From an uncultured Paraglaciecola sp. (GTDB lineage: Bacteria; Pseudomonadota; Gammaproteobacteria; Enterobacterales; Alteromonadaceae): a DNA stretch of 37,253 bases. Both the position numbers and the translations under genes were made by a program. Shown in pieces: positions 8,308 through 17,845 of the stretch (within the stretch, counting starts at the first letter, position 1; the number at the start of each line of letters is the position of its first letter). The stretch is taken from contig NZ_CAJXPA010000021.1 of NCBI RefSeq assembly GCF_913058035.1, positions 1-37,253 of the forward strand. Reading direction: 5' to 3'. The notes beneath the pieces were generated by a model, which was not told the DNA's origin, did no database searches, and was given only the letters and a program-made list of their open reading frames with translations.

Positions 8308-9963
8308 CTATTTATCTCTTAATTCTCTACGTAGTATCTTACCAACATTACTTTTAGGAAGCTCGTCTGTAAACTCAACTTTTTTCGGTACCTTATAACC
8401 AGTAAGATATTTCCGACAATGTGAAATCAAGTCTTTTTCAGACAAATCTAGATTTTTACGCACAACTACCAGTTTCACAATCTCACCAGAAACCTCATGT
8501 GGCACACCTATAGCGGCAGCTTCTAGAACGTCTTCATGCATCGCAGCTATTTCCTCGATTTCATTCGGAAACACATTAAAACCGGAAACTAAAATCATGT
8601 CTTTTTTACGGTCAACAATATAAAAGTAACCATCTTCGTCGCACGTTGCTATATCACCTGTAGCTAACCAGCCGTCTACTATCATTTCGTTGGTTGCATC
8701 TGGGCGATTAAGATAACCTTTCATTACCTGTGGCCCTTTAACCAGCATCTCACCAGCTTCTCCCATAAGCACTTCATTACCTGCATCGTCTACCAGTTTT
8801 ATGTCAGTCGAAGGCACAGGCATACCGATAGAACCTTTATATGCTTTGAGTTGTGGTGGGTTAATGGTCACTGTTGGGCAACATTCGGTTAATCCATAAC
8901 CTTCGAGCAACACATGTCCCGTTGCCTTTTGCCAACGTTCAGCAACAGATCGCTGCACTGCAGCGCCACCACCTAGAGCAAACTTTAATCGACTAAAATC
9001 TAAATCTGAAAAACCAGGGGTGTTGAGCAATCCATTAAATAACGTATTAACACCGGTAATAACAGTGAATGGATATTTAGCCATTTCGGCTACGAATCCA
9101 GGCATATCGCGAGGATTTGTGATCAACAAGTTAGGACAACCAAACTTGACAAACGTCAAACAATTACCTTGCAATGCAAATATATGGTAAAGAGGTAAAG
9201 CCGTAACCACTAAGTCTTTTCCAGGTTCAACTCTGCTTTCTAGAATATTTGAAGTTTGCTCTAAATTTGCTACGATATTTCTGTGGGTAAGCATTGCCCC
9301 TTTAGATAGCCCTGTAGTGCCTCCTGTGTATTGCAAGAAAGCCAGATCTTCGCCAGTTACTACAGGGCGATGATAAGTAAAACTATGGCCTTTTTTAAGC
9401 GCTTTTGAGAAGCTGATTGCATTAGGTAAGTCATAGGCGGGGATTATCTTTTTTACGTATTTGATCATCAAGTTGGTAACGATTTTTTTCAAAGGTGATA
9501 ACATTTCACCAACAGATGTTAATAATACGGTTTCTATAGCGGTATTTTTAATGACCTCACTTAATGTACAAGCAAAGTTTTCAACAATAACAATGCCTTT
9601 AGCGTTTGAATCGATTAATTGATGCTGCAACTCTCTGGGTGTGTATAGCGGATTAACATTGACTACTATCATTCCCGCGCGAAGAACGCCAAAGAGTGCC
9701 ACCGGATATTGAATAAGGTTAGGCATCATAATTGCCACAGCATCCCCTTTTTTAAATCCAATGTTTTGTAAATACGCGGCGAAGTCACGTGAAAGGTCAT
9801 CCAACTCTGCAAAAGTTATACTTTTACCCATGTTGATGTAACTCACATTAGACGAATACTTTTCTATAGACTGTTCAAAAATGTCTACTATTGATGAGTA
9901 ACGATCAGGATCGATCTCTGCAGGGACTTTTGGGTCATAATTCTTTAGCCAGATTTTTTCCAC
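8308..9963 (-). CDS. fadD: Long-chain fatty acid-CoA ligase
   Basis: FadD activates exogenous long-chain fatty acids to acyl-CoA at the inner membrane for beta-oxidation. I place the start at the GTG at 9961-9963: GGAGG lies 4 bases upstream and the protein then begins like E. coli FadD (x-E-K-I-W-L-K-N-Y). A longer frame from another GTG at 9996 adds 11 unlike residues. Counting from the chosen start, the protein has 551 residues. The AMP-binding P-loop [11 protein letters not shown] is at about 212-222. G-Y-G-L-T-E-C-C-P follows further on, then the FACS signature region D-G-W-L-A-T-G-D-I and [12 protein letters not shown], with the C-terminal lysine motif [12 protein letters not shown] FadR-like sequence lies about 137 bases upstream. 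Confidence 0.94.
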   Translation of the reverse strand: MEKIWLKNYDPKVPAEIDPDRYSSIVDIFEQSIEKYSSNVSYINMGKSITFAELDDLSRDFAAYLQNIGFKKGDAVAIMMPNLIQYPVALFGVLRAGMIVVNVNPLYTPRELQHQLIDSNAKGIVIVENFACTLSEVIKNTAIETVLLTSVGEMLSPLKKIVTNLMIKYVKKIIPAYDLPNAISFSKALKKGHSFTYHRPVVTGEDLAFLQYTGGTTGLSKGAMLTHRNIVANLEQTSNILESRVEPGKDLVVTALPLYHIFALQGNCLTFVKFGCPNLLITNPRDMPGFVAEMAKYPFTVITGVNTLFNGLLNTPGFSDLDFSRLKFALGGGAAVQRSVAERWQKATGHVLLEGYGLTECCPTVTINPPQLKAYKGSIGMPVPSTDIKLVDDAGNEVLMGEAGEMLVKGPQVMKGYLNRPDATNEMIVDGWLATGDIATCDEDGYFYIVDRKKDMILVSGFNVFPNEIEEIAAMHEDVLEAAAIGVPHEVSGEIVKLVVVRKNLDLSEKDLISHCRKYLTGYKVPKKVEFTDELPKSNVGKILRRELRDK

Positions 9964-10099
9964 TGTGCCTCCAGGCCGTTGTGTTTTTGCTTTCACCTTG
10001 TTAAAAGTGCAAAAACCAACTATTTATTATTTTTAATAGAATACCAAACTAAAATCTATTCTACCCAAACCTTTCTCAAAGATAAATCAACAATTGATT

Positions 10100-10116
10100 A
10101 ACAGCTAAGACCAGTT
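10100..10116 (-). promoter_or_regulatory. Possible FadR-type operator upstream of fadD
   Basis: The 17-mer AACAGCTAAGACCAGTT matches 13 of 16 defined positions of the FadR palindrome AACTGGTC-N-GACCAGTT as I know it, with the right half-site perfect. It lies 137 bases before the fadD start, just beyond the stop of the upstream hydrolase gene. No clear -35/-10 pair was identified near it, so function is a guess. Confidence 0.3.
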
Positions 10117-10121
10117 CACGT

Positions 10122-10961
10122 TCAGCTTAAAAATCCAACAATTTTTTCGGCAACTGGTTGAGGATTATCCATATGTAAATGATGGTATCCCTCACATTTT
10201 GCGACAGTTAAATTTTCAACCCAGTTCAGCCTATTTTGTAATATGGTTCGCATTGATTCGTATCCATGATCACCTGTTATGACCAAAGTGGGACATTGAA
10301 TATTACGCATAAAAGCTTCGGCTTGTGGTTCTGTCATTCTAAGAGATGAAGAGGTACGTAGACGCCTGTCAGTTGTAAAAAATAACTGTCCATTTTCTTC
10401 ACGTATATTGCGTGTTATTAATAGTCTAGCTGACTCAAATTTAATATCCCCCACCTTTGCTCTGGCTTCAATGGTTCGTTCGATACTGTTAGGGTGTTTT
10501 GCATCAGTTTGCTGGGCTTTTAGCCTACTTAAAATAGACTCTCTGAGTTGGGTTGGGCTACTTTGTGTATCTTTGGTCATAGGCCCAAAAGACTCAATTG
10601 AAATAAGCCTACTCACATATTCAGGAAAACAACTTGCATAAATAGTCGAAATAATACCCCCCATAGAATGGCCCATCAATATAAAAGATTGCCAACCTTG
10701 TGACTCGACCAGTTCATGTAAATCATAAGCAAAATCAATTAGATGGTAATGAGCTCCATGACTTCGATGGGTAGACAATCCATGACCAGTGATATCTAAT
10801 GCAACAATATAGTAGTCAGTTAGGTAGTCAGCAATGGGCTGAAAACTTAAGGCGTTATCTAACCAACCATGTAATGCCAAAATCATGGGTTTACTAGGAT
10901 CACCATATCCAATACCACGAAGCGTGATATTGGAAAGGGAAAATTCAAGGTCTTGCTGCAC
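10122..10961 (-). CDS. Alpha/beta hydrolase
   Basis: This 279-residue protein has an alpha/beta-hydrolase fold. The oxyanion-hole motif H-G-W-L-D-N is at 31-36, the nucleophile elbow G-H-S-M-G has S99, the acid is probably D231 in V-I-T-G-D-H-G-Y-E, and the histidine lies in G-Y-H-H-L-H-M-D (260-263). This last motif resembles the eukaryotic serine hydrolase-like (SERHL) group and its bacterial relatives. The natural ester or thioester substrate is unknown. No signal peptide is seen, so it is cytoplasmic. The start is GTG with AGGA 6 bases upstream. A position between fadD and the Slp-family gene fits a lipid-related role, but that is inference. Confidence 0.85.
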   Translation of the reverse strand: MQQDLEFSLSNITLRGIGYGDPSKPMILALHGWLDNALSFQPIADYLTDYYIVALDITGHGLSTHRSHGAHYHLIDFAYDLHELVESQGWQSFILMGHSMGGIISTIYASCFPEYVSRLISIESFGPMTKDTQSSPTQLRESILSRLKAQQTDAKHPNSIERTIEARAKVGDIKFESARLLITRNIREENGQLFFTTDRRLRTSSSLRMTEPQAEAFMRNIQCPTLVITGDHGYESMRTILQNRLNWVENLTVAKCEGYHHLHMDNPQPVAEKIVGFLS

Positions 10962-10982
10962 GTATTTTCCTTTTTAAGATAC

Positions 10983-11006
10983 AAAAAAGCGGCAATATAT
11001 TGCCGC
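10983..11006 (-). terminator. Rho-independent terminator after yeaY
   Basis: The minus strand carries GCGGCAA-TATA-TTGCCGC followed by six Ts, 42 bases after the Slp-family gene. It separates that gene from the hydrolase gene, whose start is only 21 bases further on. Confidence 0.88.
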
Positions 11007-11047
11007 CCTACCAACGATAATTAACCCTTTTTGACAAGTAATTACCG

Positions 11048-11686
11048 CTACCTTTCAACTCTTTTTATATTTACAGATTTCTGATAGTTTTTCGCGCCAC
11101 TTGCACGTGTTGAATTAATTCTATGACTATTATTACCAGTTGAGCCTCGAATAAATACGTTTCGGCGATAATGACGCGGGTAATACCAATTATTGAACCC
11201 TGGGTTCCAGTATAGATGCGGTAATAAATATGAGCCCCTTATATTGTTGTTTACATCTTTCCACAAGTAATAAGCATCGACTGTTGCTGTTGGAAACACA
11301 TATTCATGTTCACCCACTAATCCCGTTTCTAAACCATTAAGCTGTGCTGTAAACGTCATGAAGCGTCCGACTTTGTAGACCATTGGATCCATAAAACCGT
11401 CAACACTCATACGGAAACGGCCCATGCTATCATCGCCTGAAACTGGCTTGCCGTAACCATTTAATGGGTAATACACCATTTCAAAAATAGTCGAATCAGG
11501 TTTATTTTCAACTTTTGCAATGCTACCACCCCAACGCAACATCTTGCCTTTCACTTGTTCAGCCTTTGAGGCCGCATCCTCATAGGTAACTAATTGGGTG
11601 TTATCATCAAGCTGCAACTTGTCTGGAAATGTTGAACAACCAACCAAAAACAAAGCAACCAATGAAACACATATACGATTATTCAT
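11048..11686 (-). CDS. yeaY: Slp family outer-membrane lipoprotein (YeaY-like)
   Basis: From the ATG at 11686 this is a 212-residue lipoprotein: M-N-N-R-I-C-V-S-L-V-A-L-F-L-V-G-C, with lipidation at C17 and Ser at +2, which favours the outer membrane. The start is set by a TGAGGAT ribosome site 5-6 bases upstream; a longer frame to 11722 has no such support. The body matches the Slp family ('L-Q-L-D-D-N-T-Q-L-V-T-Y', 'G-K-M-L-R-W-G-G-S-I-A-K-V', and the Y-Y-P-L and E-Y-V-F-P segments). In E. coli the Slp paralogue yeaY lies between fadD and tsaB, as here. The C-terminus ends in a basic, Arg/Ser-rich tail. The function of Slp proteins is poorly understood; they are linked to starvation and acid stress. 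Confidence 0.88.
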   Translation of the reverse strand: MNNRICVSLVALFLVGCSTFPDKLQLDDNTQLVTYEDAASKAEQVKGKMLRWGGSIAKVENKPDSTIFEMVYYPLNGYGKPVSGDDSMGRFRMSVDGFMDPMVYKVGRFMTFTAQLNGLETGLVGEHEYVFPTATVDAYYLWKDVNNNIRGSYLLPHLYWNPGFNNWYYPRHYRRNVFIRGSTGNNSHRINSTRASGAKNYQKSVNIKRVER

Positions 11687-11799
11687 AATTATCCTCAGAT
11701 AGATCAGACAGAGTATTCTCATCTGCTATTTTAAATATAGTAACTGAACAGCTACTGAATTTTGTAGTTATTTTTATATCTATCAGAACGAAGAATAGA

Positions 11800-12105
11800 T
11801 CAAACGAAGGTGTCAACGCCTAATAATAATTGAATACCCTGACGCTGCTGCTCTTTAGCCACACTTTGATAAGCGGCTATACCTGCCTTTTCATTTAAAC
11901 TATTTTTAGAAAGAGATTCAGTTTGTTGATTAAAAGAAGCGGCTTTTTCAAATGACTTGCTATCACCAGCTCGAATGATAGAGACTTCAGCATTGTGTGG
12001 TTTGTCATCTTGACTTTTTTCTGACCTGAGTTCACGAGGCTTATCCCGGGAGGATCGGGCAATATCAGATGCTTTTAATAAAGACAGTGACTCTATGTTC
12101 AACAA
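11800..12105 (-). CDS. Small hypothetical protein
   Basis: This frame of about 101 residues starts at TTG. AGGA is followed by tandem TTG codons, and the second (12102) has the better 7-base spacing. The sequence is polar and charged with no signal peptide or membrane helix. It ends in a more ordered stretch, A-A-Y-Q-S-V-A-K-E-Q-Q-R-Q-G-I-Q-L-L-L-G-V-D-T-F-V, which looks like a short conserved tail after a disordered region. I do not recognise the family. It stands alone between yeaY and tsaB on the same strand. That it is coding is supported by the ribosome site and amino-acid pattern, not by homology. Confidence 0.55.
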   Translation of the reverse strand: MLNIESLSLLKASDIARSSRDKPRELRSEKSQDDKPHNAEVSIIRAGDSKSFEKAASFNQQTESLSKNSLNEKAGIAAYQSVAKEQQRQGIQLLLGVDTFV

Positions 12106-12215
12106 CTTTTCCTAGTAGGCAAAAACAATATTTTCATGCCCATGACTCAAAACTCATAAGACATTTGCAGCTAAAATTATATACAAGAATTGTTCCAAGT
12201 TATCATACCTAATAC

Positions 12216-12902
12216 CTACTCCCTTCCTGGCAATTTTTTCCAGGTTACTTTGTCACGTAAGTAAACCGGTTGGATATCATCTACTGTAACTGCTTTGCCT
12301 TGGGCGATTAAGGCCTTAGCTATAGGCAACATAAATACAGCATTAGGATACAAAACATCAGGTAACACATCAATTTTGCCCGTAACATTTAATTCTGGAT
12401 ATGCTAGCCATCCAGTTCCAACCCCTGTTATTACTTTGCTACTATTGAGTAATACCGAACCTTCATCTGGAGATAAAACTTTTTCTTCACCCACTAATCT
12501 CATAACACCTTGCTTAAGTTGATATTGACCAAAATATACCTCAAGCATGCGAGCGTCTATGGCTGCGCACACATGTTCACTCTGATTTTGTGCATAAGCT
12601 TGTTGAGCCATAGCTGCTAATGTTGATATGCCTATTACTTTATGGCCAGTGCCAAGAGCTAAGCCTTGCAAAACACCGGTCGCAATACGTACACCAGTAA
12701 AGCTTCCAGGTCCACGGCCAAAAGCCAAATAATCTAAGCCTTGAAGTGTTACTTTAGCTTCTTTTAGTACTTCATCAATCATTGGTAAGATACGTTGACT
12801 GTGTTGTTGGGGGCAAATTTCAAAACGTTTATAGACATGTTGATTGACTTCAAGGGCGACCGAACAGGCCTCTGTGGCAGTATCGATGATTAAAATATTC
12901 AT
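12216..12902 (-). CDS. tsaB: tRNA t6A37 biosynthesis protein TsaB
   Basis: This 228-residue protein is the TsaB (YeaZ) partner of TsaD in the complex that makes N6-threonylcarbamoyladenosine at position 37 of ANN-decoding tRNAs. The ASKHA-type N-terminus M-N-I-L-I-I-D-T-A-T-E-A-C-S-V-A and the signature G-R-G-P-G-S-F-T-G-V-R-I (about 63-74) are intact. TsaB lacks the metal-binding histidines of TsaD, as expected. Length is normal for gammaproteobacteria. The ATG overlaps the yoaA stop as ATGA, so the two are translationally coupled, the same pairing as in E. coli. Confidence 0.93.
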   Translation of the reverse strand: MNILIIDTATEACSVALEVNQHVYKRFEICPQQHSQRILPMIDEVLKEAKVTLQGLDYLAFGRGPGSFTGVRIATGVLQGLALGTGHKVIGISTLAAMAQQAYAQNQSEHVCAAIDARMLEVYFGQYQLKQGVMRLVGEEKVLSPDEGSVLLNSSKVITGVGTGWLAYPELNVTGKIDVLPDVLYPNAVFMLPIAKALIAQGKAVTVDDIQPVYLRDKVTWKKLPGRE

Positions 12903-14842
12903 TCTAGAGTCTCAACTTCTTTTTTATCACTGTGAATGTCATGTAAAAAATCCACTACTTTTTGTAAATCTCGGGTTCGGTGCATATCTGGTAAGCTACC
13001 CATAAATATTTTCCCGTAATCTTTAGTAACTAATCGGTTATCACAAATAACCAACACACCTTTATCAGTTTCATCACGGATCAAGCGCCCTGCCCCCTGT
13101 TTTAATGCGATAGCGGCTTGAGGAATTTGTAGTTGTGCAAATGGGTTACCACCACTTTTGCGACAGTCTTCGATCCTTGCTTGCAATAACGGGTCGTCAG
13201 GAGAGGCAAAAGGTAATTTATCAATTAATACACACGTCAAATCATCTCCTCGGACATCCACACCCTCCCAAAAAGCACCTGTACCCAGTAATACTGCATC
13301 TTTGTTTTCTATATAACTTTCCAATAATGCACGTTTAGTAGTGGATCCCTGAACCAAGATAGGGTTGTCGATTTTATCTTTCAACTGACTGGCAATGGCA
13401 TTTAATGTGGCATGACTAGTAAATAACAAAAAGCAACGGCCACGACTGGCTTTGACCAATTTGATAGAAATATCTAACAACGTGGCACGCATTTCTCGAG
13501 CGTTCGGCTCTGGTAAAAATCGTGGTACGCATAACATGGCTTGATTGGGGTAATCAAAAGGACTATCTAAAGACAAAGTGGTAGCATTATCTAAACCCAT
13601 TTGTCTTTGAAAATGTGTGAAACCTCCATCAACCATTAAAGTGGCAGACGTAAATACCCAACTGCGCTTTGGCTCTGCTATAAAGTCGGCGAATTTCTTT
13701 GAAATACTCAAAGGGGTCAAATGCAACACAATATGACGCATGGTGGTTTCGTACCAGAGGCTCACACCTAATTGTGTGGTATCAGTTAAACGCGCTAATT
13801 TACCCTTGGCTTCAGATACTCGCTCAAAAATGTTATCGAGGTCTTTATCTCTACCTATATGTAATTTGAGTACTTCGTATAAAATATTAAGACTGTCAGT
13901 TAGCTTATTGATCTGAGTTTGTATGTCATCCCTGGTTAACATCTGCCGCCAGTTACCCTTGGTTGTGTTTTCAGGAAATAAAGTCCGTAAGTCTGCAGCA
14001 ATCATTTTACATTTTTCAGCAGCATTTTGTAACTGCTTGACGTCTTTAAGAACGGTGCGATAAACCACTTCAACATCGCGACTGATGTCCTGCATCTGCC
14101 TACTCGAAAACGTTTCTCCAAAATACTCACTGGCAATATCAGGTATTTGATGGGCTTCATCAAATACTACTAAGTCAGCTTCAGGAATAAGCTCACCAAA
14201 ACCAGTATCTTTTAGGGCCATATCAGCAAAAAACAAATGGTGATTGACCACAACAACATCTGCATCAAGTGCTTTCCGACGAGCTTTAACCATATAACAG
14301 TCTTCATAATCTGGGCAATCTTTGCCCAAACAGTTATCTGCTGTAGAGGTGACAAAAGGTAACACTTTAGCGTCTTCTGCCAGTGACCTCATATCACCCA
14401 TATCTCCCGTTTTAGTACTCGATGCCCACTCTCTAACCTGAGTTAGTTCGGTTAACGTTTGTCTATCAACTAACGTGCTATTTCCTCCATGTTGCCTCAA
14501 CCGATGTAGACATAAATAATTAGCACGTCCCTTCAGCAAAGCAGTTTTACTGTTGGAACCAAGCGCCTTTTTTATTAGAGGTAAGTCACGGTGAAAAAGT
14601 TGCTCTTGCAGATTTTTAGTCCCTGTGGAGACAATCGTCTTTTTTTCAGATAACAGAGCTGGCGCTAAATAAGCAAAAGTTTTACCAGTGCCGGTTCCAG
14701 CTTCAACAATGAGCGGAACTTTATTTTTGATAGTATTTTCAACCGCAACAGCCATATCAGTCTGTGCTTGGCGCGGCACAAACCCGTTTATAGCCTTTGA
14801 TAACTTGCCATCTGCAGCAAACAAAGATGATGTCTTGGACAT
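12899..14842 (-). CDS. yoaA: DinG/XPD-type ATP-dependent helicase YoaA
   Basis: This 647-residue superfamily 2 DNA helicase belongs to the XPD/DinG group. The Walker A motif is E-A-G-T-G-T-G-K-T (47-55) and the Walker B box is D-E-A-H (228-231). Four cysteines, C111, C171, C176 and C182, are placed as the 4Fe-4S ligands (N-Y-L-C, then D-N-C-L-G-K-D-C-P-D-Y-E-D-C). Motif VI, Q-G-A-G-R-L-I-R, is near the C-terminus. Adjacency to tsaB identifies it as the YoaA orthologue rather than DinG. In E. coli YoaA works with the Pol III chi subunit in repair of stalled replication. It is divergent from efpL, with a 160-base region between them that should hold both promoters. Confidence 0.9.
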   Translation of the reverse strand: MSKTSSLFAADGKLSKAINGFVPRQAQTDMAVAVENTIKNKVPLIVEAGTGTGKTFAYLAPALLSEKKTIVSTGTKNLQEQLFHRDLPLIKKALGSNSKTALLKGRANYLCLHRLRQHGGNSTLVDRQTLTELTQVREWASSTKTGDMGDMRSLAEDAKVLPFVTSTADNCLGKDCPDYEDCYMVKARRKALDADVVVVNHHLFFADMALKDTGFGELIPEADLVVFDEAHQIPDIASEYFGETFSSRQMQDISRDVEVVYRTVLKDVKQLQNAAEKCKMIAADLRTLFPENTTKGNWRQMLTRDDIQTQINKLTDSLNILYEVLKLHIGRDKDLDNIFERVSEAKGKLARLTDTTQLGVSLWYETTMRHIVLHLTPLSISKKFADFIAEPKRSWVFTSATLMVDGGFTHFQRQMGLDNATTLSLDSPFDYPNQAMLCVPRFLPEPNAREMRATLLDISIKLVKASRGRCFLLFTSHATLNAIASQLKDKIDNPILVQGSTTKRALLESYIENKDAVLLGTGAFWEGVDVRGDDLTCVLIDKLPFASPDDPLLQARIEDCRKSGGNPFAQLQIPQAAIALKQGAGRLIRDETDKGVLVICDNRLVTKDYGKIFMGSLPDMHRTRDLQKVVDFLHDIHSDKKEVETLE

Positions 14843-15002
14843 AGCGCCTTAATTAATAATGAGATTGTAAAAACTTGGGACAATATTATGCCAAAAAGCA
14901 TGACAACTAACGAGTAAAAGTTCTTCTCCATAATCACAACTATCCTTGCCTAATTTTTTTTTCATGCTATTTTTTGCTACAAAATATAAAAGAGTTCATT
15001 AC

Positions 15003-15575
15003 ATGCCAAAAGCCAGTGAAATTAAAAAGAATGCCGCCGTTGAACATAATGGCAAAGTGTATCTTGTTAAAGAGATCAACAAACTTACTCCGAGCGGTCG
15101 TGCAGGTGCTAGTTTATATAGAATGCGTCTATACGAAGTAGGTACAGGTGCTAAGGCAGATGAGAGTTTCAAAGCTGATGAAATGCTAAATTTGGTCGAT
15201 TTCAACCGAAATAAAGTCAGTTTTTCTTACATTGACGGCGACGAATATGTATTTATGGATGATGAAGACTATTCATCATATTTTTTAAACTCAGACACAA
15301 TCAGCGAAGAGGCCCATTTTATTACTGAAAATACAAAAGGAATGCAGATTTTGTTGGTTGAAGGAAAACCAGTAGGTATTGAACTTCCCGCGTCTGTAGA
15401 CTTGCTGATAACACAAACTGACCCATCCATCAAAGGTGCATCAGCCAGTGCTCGAACTAAACCAGCGACTTTAGCTACTGGACTAGTTATACAAGTACCT
15501 GAGTACATTGCCAGTGGTGAAAAGGTCAAAGTAAACACATCTGAATGCAAATTTATGGGACGCGCAGACTCTTAA
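15003..15575 (+). CDS. efpL: Elongation factor P-like protein EfpL (YeiP)
   Basis: From the ATG at 15003 this is a 190-residue EF-P paralogue beginning M-P-K-A-S-E-I-K-K, as in E. coli YeiP/EfpL. A longer frame upstream adds 19 non-homologous residues and is rejected. The three OB-type domains are full length, ending [13 protein letters not shown]-x-T-G-L-V-I-Q-V-P and F-M-G-R-A-D-S. The tip loop T-P-S-G-R-A-G-A puts arginine at position 33, as in E. coli EfpL, instead of the modified lysine of EF-P. EfpL binds ribosomes stalled at polyproline and some other motifs and needs no lysylation. The ribosome site (AGAG) is weak. Confidence 0.92.
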   Translation: MPKASEIKKNAAVEHNGKVYLVKEINKLTPSGRAGASLYRMRLYEVGTGAKADESFKADEMLNLVDFNRNKVSFSYIDGDEYVFMDDEDYSSYFLNSDTISEEAHFITENTKGMQILLVEGKPVGIELPASVDLLITQTDPSIKGASASARTKPATLATGLVIQVPEYIASGEKVKVNTSECKFMGRADS

Positions 15576-15822
15576 GCCAAAGAGCAAAAACTATCTGTCA
15601 CAGAAAAAGGCAATAAAAAAGGTTTTAGACTTAATGATGAACACAATAAGCTTGGTCTAAGTACTGACTTCTTGTTTTTTGATATTCAAAGAACACCGCC
15701 AACGTGAACACTGATGTGCCTGATGCTTGCTAATGAGTCTAACAGTGCTAAACAGGCTAAGTGAATATCGAGCGTCTTTAAGTCCGACTATTTTGCCAGC
15801 TAGAGTTTAATAAAATTGAACT

Positions 15823-15859
15823 ACTTCGATAGGAGCGCAAGTTCCGCGCCTATTGAAGT
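15823..15859. terminator. Stem-loop terminator after lolE
   Basis: ACTTCGATAGGAGCGC and GCGCCTATTGAAGT pair (one G-U and a two-base bulge) around a 7-base loop. It begins 6 bases after the lolE stop on the minus strand. T-rich sequence follows on both sides (TTTTAATTAA on plus, AATTTTATT on minus), so it could stop both lolE and any read-through from efpL. The remainder of 15576-15864 shows no gene. Confidence 0.6.
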
Positions 15860-15864
15860 TTTAA

Positions 15865-17100
15865 TTAATGTCCAAGGACTTTTGCGGGGTTAATTCTTGC
15901 GGCTTTTATTGCTGGATAAAGTGTTGCTAAAATACTTAATACTATAGCGATAAACGCGGTGAGATAAACTTCATTCCAGTTTAATTCTGACGGTAAAAAA
16001 TTAATAAAATAAACATCACCTGATAAAAACTGTACCCCTAATATGTTTTCAATAAAAAGAGCGACTGTCGCTAAATTAGTTGCCATTAAAACACCTAATA
16101 TCACACCGACAATAGTGCCAATGAGACCATTAAATGTACCTTGCAACATAAATACAGAAATGATTAGACTGTTTTTTGCACCCATACTTTTAAGCATAGC
16201 AATTTCACTTTGTTTTTCGTTTACCGCCATCACAAGGGTCGAGACTATATTGAAACATGCCACGGCAATAACTAAGCTCAGTGCGATATAGACAACAGCT
16301 CTAACCAATTGTATATCTTGATACAAGTTACCATCGTTAATAGTCCAATCAGACATATATACTTCAGGCGCCAATTCATAACCTATTTCACGTGTTAATT
16401 CCCGTGCCAAAAATGCATCACGATATCTTAAACGTATTCCCTGAGCACCATACTTAATGTTTTGTGCCTGCGCCGCTAAAGACATATGCATAAAACCAAT
16501 ATGGTTACTCAACTCTCCACCCATGTCTAAACTAGCGATAATATTGAGTCGCAATGTTTTGGGCGCACTAAGACTCAAATTTTCAGACAACTGCGGTAAT
16601 AAAATCTGCACTTTATCACCGACGGCTAAATTTAATTTCCGCATAACACCGATGCCTAGCATGGTCGCATTTTCATCGCCTTGGAATTGTTGCCACTGCT
16701 CTTTAGTGACTAAACGTGGGATAACGCCATCAGAAGCATAAAAGGGATCTAAAGCGGTCATTTCCACCGCTTTCATTTTATTGGCTTTTTGTAACATGCC
16801 GGTAGCATTAACATATGGTTCGACAAATATTACTTCGGGGTGTTGTTTTAAAGCCTCGACCTCTAAGGGCCAATTCTCAATACCACTTGGATAAACTGAT
16901 TTGAATTCCGCATGAGGAATAACAGACAACAAATTATCTTTTAATTCTTTTTCAAAGCCATTCATAACCGATAACAACAAAATCAGAACAAAACACCCTA
17001 AGCCAATACCAAATGTGGAAGATGCAGAAATAAATGAAATAAAACCATTTTGACGTTTATCTGAACGAAATCGCCATGCCAATAACCATACTAGATGCAC
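15865..17100 (-). CDS. lolE: Lipoprotein-releasing ABC transporter permease LolE
   Basis: This 411-residue inner-membrane permease acts in the Lol system that extracts lipoproteins for delivery to LolA. It has one N-terminal membrane helix, a large periplasmic domain (about residues 50-260) and three C-terminal helices, the standard MacB/FtsX-like layout. It resembles LolE rather than LolC: R-A-V-V-Y-I-A-L-S-L-V-I-A-V-A-C-F-N-I-V-S-T-L-V-M-A-V (given here in part), then F-L-S-G-D-V-Y-F-I-N-F-L-P-S-E-L, close to the E. coli LolE ending. The start is GTG, overlapping the lolD stop by one base. No lolC is present next to lolD, which is unusual for gammaproteobacteria. Confidence 0.88.
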   Translation of the reverse strand: MHLVWLLAWRFRSDKRQNGFISFISASSTFGIGLGCFVLILLLSVMNGFEKELKDNLLSVIPHAEFKSVYPSGIENWPLEVEALKQHPEVIFVEPYVNATGMLQKANKMKAVEMTALDPFYASDGVIPRLVTKEQWQQFQGDENATMLGIGVMRKLNLAVGDKVQILLPQLSENLSLSAPKTLRLNIIASLDMGGELSNHIGFMHMSLAAQAQNIKYGAQGIRLRYRDAFLARELTREIGYELAPEVYMSDWTINDGNLYQDIQLVRAVVYIALSLVIAVACFNIVSTLVMAVNEKQSEIAMLKSMGAKNSLIISVFMLQGTFNGLIGTIVGVILGVLMATNLATVALFIENILGVQFLSGDVYFINFLPSELNWNEVYLTAFIAIVLSILATLYPAIKAARINPAKVLGH

Positions 17101-17840
17101 TAAATGGTGCCCTTTATGACTTTTCTTATCGGTTTTTCTTTTACAGCTTCAGTTTGAGAATCAGTCAAGCAGCCATCCAATAAGTTTAAAGAACGGTCTA
17201 ATCTGTTAGCTAGTTGTGTATCGTGAGTCACTACAACAAAGCTGGTATGCATTTGTTCGCGCAAGTCACTGAGTAACTCATAAATACTCTCACCCGTTTT
17301 TTGATCTAAATTACCTGTCGGTTCGTCTGCAAGAATTAACTTAGGTTGAGTTACCAAAGCTCTAGCAATTGCGACACGTTGACGCTCGCCCCCAGACAAT
17401 TCCGCAGGCTTATGACGGTATCGATGAGATAATCCGACCTTGTCCAACATGGCCATGGCCATCTCATTGGCTTGATTAATCGGCTTTTTTGCAATTAACA
17501 ACGGCATAGCCACATTTTCTAATGCACTAAATTCAGGTAATAAATGATGAAATTGGTAAACAAATCCTAATGATTGATTACGAAATTTTGCCTGTTGATT
17601 ACTGCTAAAGGAAAATATATCTTGTTGCTCAAATGTTACCTGTCCAGACGTAGGCTTGTCCAGCGCACCTAATAAATGTAGCAGGGTACTTTTACCTGAT
17701 CCTGAGCTACCTACAATAGCAATCTGTTCCGCTTTTTTAATCGAAAAGTTGACGTTTTTGAGCACCTTAACGCTATTCTGTCCATCACTGTATTCTTTAG
17801 TTAAATTAGTACATTTTAATAACTCGCTCATAATCGGCAT
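17100..17840 (-). CDS. lolD: Lipoprotein-releasing ABC transporter ATPase LolD
   Basis: This 246-residue ATPase powers lipoprotein release by LolC/LolE. The Walker A motif is G-S-S-G-S-G-K-S-T (44-52), the signature is L-S-G-G-E-R-Q-R (148-155) and the Walker B region is [12 protein letters not shown] (168-179). The stretch [18 protein letters not shown], after the Q-loop, is the LolD-specific motif that contacts the permeases. AGGA precedes the ATG at 17840 by 3 bases; an in-frame ATG three codons later (12-base spacing) is an alternative and gives the usual family N-terminus. The upstream CNNM gene ends 5 bases before. Confidence 0.93.
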   Translation of the reverse strand: MPIMSELLKCTNLTKEYSDGQNSVKVLKNVNFSIKKAEQIAIVGSSGSGKSTLLHLLGALDKPTSGQVTFEQQDIFSFSSNQQAKFRNQSLGFVYQFHHLLPEFSALENVAMPLLIAKKPINQANEMAMAMLDKVGLSHRYRHKPAELSGGERQRVAIARALVTQPKLILADEPTGNLDQKTGESIYELLSDLREQMHTSFVVVTHDTQLANRLDRSLNLLDGCLTDSQTEAVKEKPIRKVIKGTI

Positions 17841-17845
17841 ATTTC

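Noticed and set aside
9964-9996. N-terminal extension of fadD from a GTG at 9996
   Set aside because: GGAGG is positioned for the GTG at 9963 and homology to E. coli FadD starts there.
11687-11722. N-terminal extension of the Slp-family lipoprotein
   Set aside because: It would put 12 residues before a normal lipoprotein signal; the ATG at 11686 has a good ribosome site.
14946-15002. N-terminal extension of efpL from an upstream ATG
   Set aside because: The added residues ([11 protein letters not shown]) do not belong to EF-P proteins, while the ATG at 15003 gives the family N-terminus exactly.
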